From the NCBI GenBank assembly GCA_964435165.1, contig CAYSXY010000084.1, forward strand, positions 1 to 6,318: DNA of 6,318 bases, in the 5' to 3' direction. The translations under genes were made by a program, and so were the position numbers. The first letter of the stretch is position 1. Each line of letters opens with the position of its first letter. Under the pieces are notes generated by a model, which made no database searches, was not told the origin of the DNA, and worked only from the letters and a program-made list of their open reading frames with translations. The stretch comes from CAYSXY01 sp964435165. GTDB lineage: Bacteria; Pseudomonadota; Alphaproteobacteria; Rickettsiales; RI-342. This document shows positions 5,847-6,318 of this stretch, in pieces.

Positions 5847-6275
5847 ATGACCATCTACATCGCCAGCGATCATGCCGGGTTTCACCTCAAACAACATATT
5901 ATCGATTTTTTGCATGAGTCCGGGCGGGAAGTCACAGACCTCGGTACAAAAAGCACTGAATCCGTTGATTATCCGGATTATGCATTACAACTGGCCAATC
6001 ATATGAAAGACGATCCTACCGCCCGTGGCATTCTCATCTGCGGCAGCGGCATTGGCATCAGCATAGGAGCCAACCGCCACCCGCATATTCGCTGCGCTTT
6101 ATGCCGCAGTGGCTTAGAAGCAACGCTGGCACGGCAACATAATGATGCCAATGTGGTTGCCCTTGGTGAGCGCATTACCGGTGTGGAAATGGCGCGTGAT
6201 ATTGTGCACTGTTTTCTGACCACGGAATTTGAAGCCGGTCGCCATCAAAGGCGCGTGGATAAATTATCTTCCTGA
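5847..6275 (+). CDS. rpiB: ribose-5-phosphate isomerase B
   Basis: This 142-residue cytosolic enzyme interconverts ribose 5-phosphate and ribulose 5-phosphate in the non-oxidative pentose phosphate pathway. It is a full-length RpiB/LacAB-family protein, close to the 149 residues of E. coli RpiB. The phosphosugar site SDHAG is at residues 7-11 (D8, H9). The catalytic cysteine is C65 in ILICGSGIGISIGANR (equivalent to E. coli Cys66). RQHNDANVVALGER (96-109) supplies H98 and N99, and the C-terminal GRHQRRV (131-137) provides phosphate-binding arginines. The thiol-type active site separates it from the actinobacterial RpiB forms that use glutamate. LacA/LacB galactose-6-phosphate isomerases share the fold but are mainly found in Firmicutes. 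The ATG at 5847 is preceded by AGAG at 5836-5839, seven bases upstream. glyA, often beside rpiB in Alphaproteobacteria, is not immediately downstream on this strand. Confidence 0.95.
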   Translation: MTIYIASDHAGFHLKQHIIDFLHESGREVTDLGTKSTESVDYPDYALQLANHMKDDPTARGILICGSGIGISIGANRHPHIRCALCRSGLEATLARQHNDANVVALGERITGVEMARDIVHCFLTTEFEAGRHQRRVDKLSS

Positions 6276-6318
6276 GATACCGCGCCCAAAGCCGGTGGCT
6301 AGGGCACCGGGCAGGGCC
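6264..6318 (-). CDS. possible 3' end of a convergent gene (partial, 17 codons)
   Basis: On the minus strand a frame is open from the window edge to a TAA at 6264-6266. The visible residues read ALPGALATGFGRGISGR, with mostly G or C in the third codon positions, as in the other genes here. If real, it overlaps the last 12 bases of rpiB tail to tail. With so few codons I cannot identify a family or exclude chance. The same DNA (about 6291-6311) can also fold into a bulged GC-rich stem, GCCGGTG against CACCGGGC, without a T-run. Confidence 0.22.
   Translation of the reverse strand, partial: ALPGALATGFGRGISGR

Noticed and set aside
1..6318. CRISPR array, tRNA/rRNA genes, insertion sequences, or a defence island
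   Set aside because: No regularly spaced repeats, cloverleaf-like segments, transposase motifs or terminal inverted repeats were seen. All long DNA is accounted for by the coding regions listed.

Overview
The window is a compact stretch of bacterial chromosome with short intergenic gaps and no rRNA, tRNA, CRISPR array or insertion sequence that I can see. The gene content and protein style point to a proteobacterium: a SulP transporter, GFTLIE-type prepilins, and RpiB ending in a GRHQRRV motif. The RpiB C-terminus and the NGRLPCPA-type pilins suggest Alphaproteobacteria, but that is an impression from sequence style and not a demonstrated assignment.

Layout: (1) 1-136 is an AT-rich flank with a weak hairpin and a possible 31-codon small ORF. 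(2) 137-1678, minus strand, is a complete SulP-family anion transporter with a C-terminal STAS domain. (3) A divergent intergenic region of about 150 bp follows. (4) 1833-2255 and 2256-3782, plus strand, are a tightly coupled pair: a small DCC-family (DUF393) thiol-disulfide oxidoreductase-like protein, then a 508-residue HTTM protein related to vitamin K-dependent gamma-carboxylase. The stop codon of the first directly abuts the start codon of the second. (5) 3863-4798 and 4806-5777, plus strand, are tandem paralogous genes for large cysteine-rich pilin-like proteins with type IV prepilin leaders. (6) 5847-6275, plus strand, is rpiB, ribose-5-phosphate isomerase B. (7) The right edge may hold the last codons of a convergent minus-strand gene.

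The DCC-HTTM pair is the most interesting unit. The HTTM protein keeps the lysine and histidine that align, from memory of the human enzyme, with the catalytic base Lys218 and with His160 of GGCX. Its partner carries a CxxC motif of the kind that could handle redox chemistry. Whether it carboxylates glutamate, oxidises a quinone, or does something else cannot be read from the sequence. The pilin pair is probably exported and cleaved by a PilD-type prepilin peptidase encoded elsewhere, because no assembly ATPase, platform protein or secretin gene lies in this window. The RpiB gene is a housekeeping pentose phosphate enzyme with no evident functional link to its neighbours.
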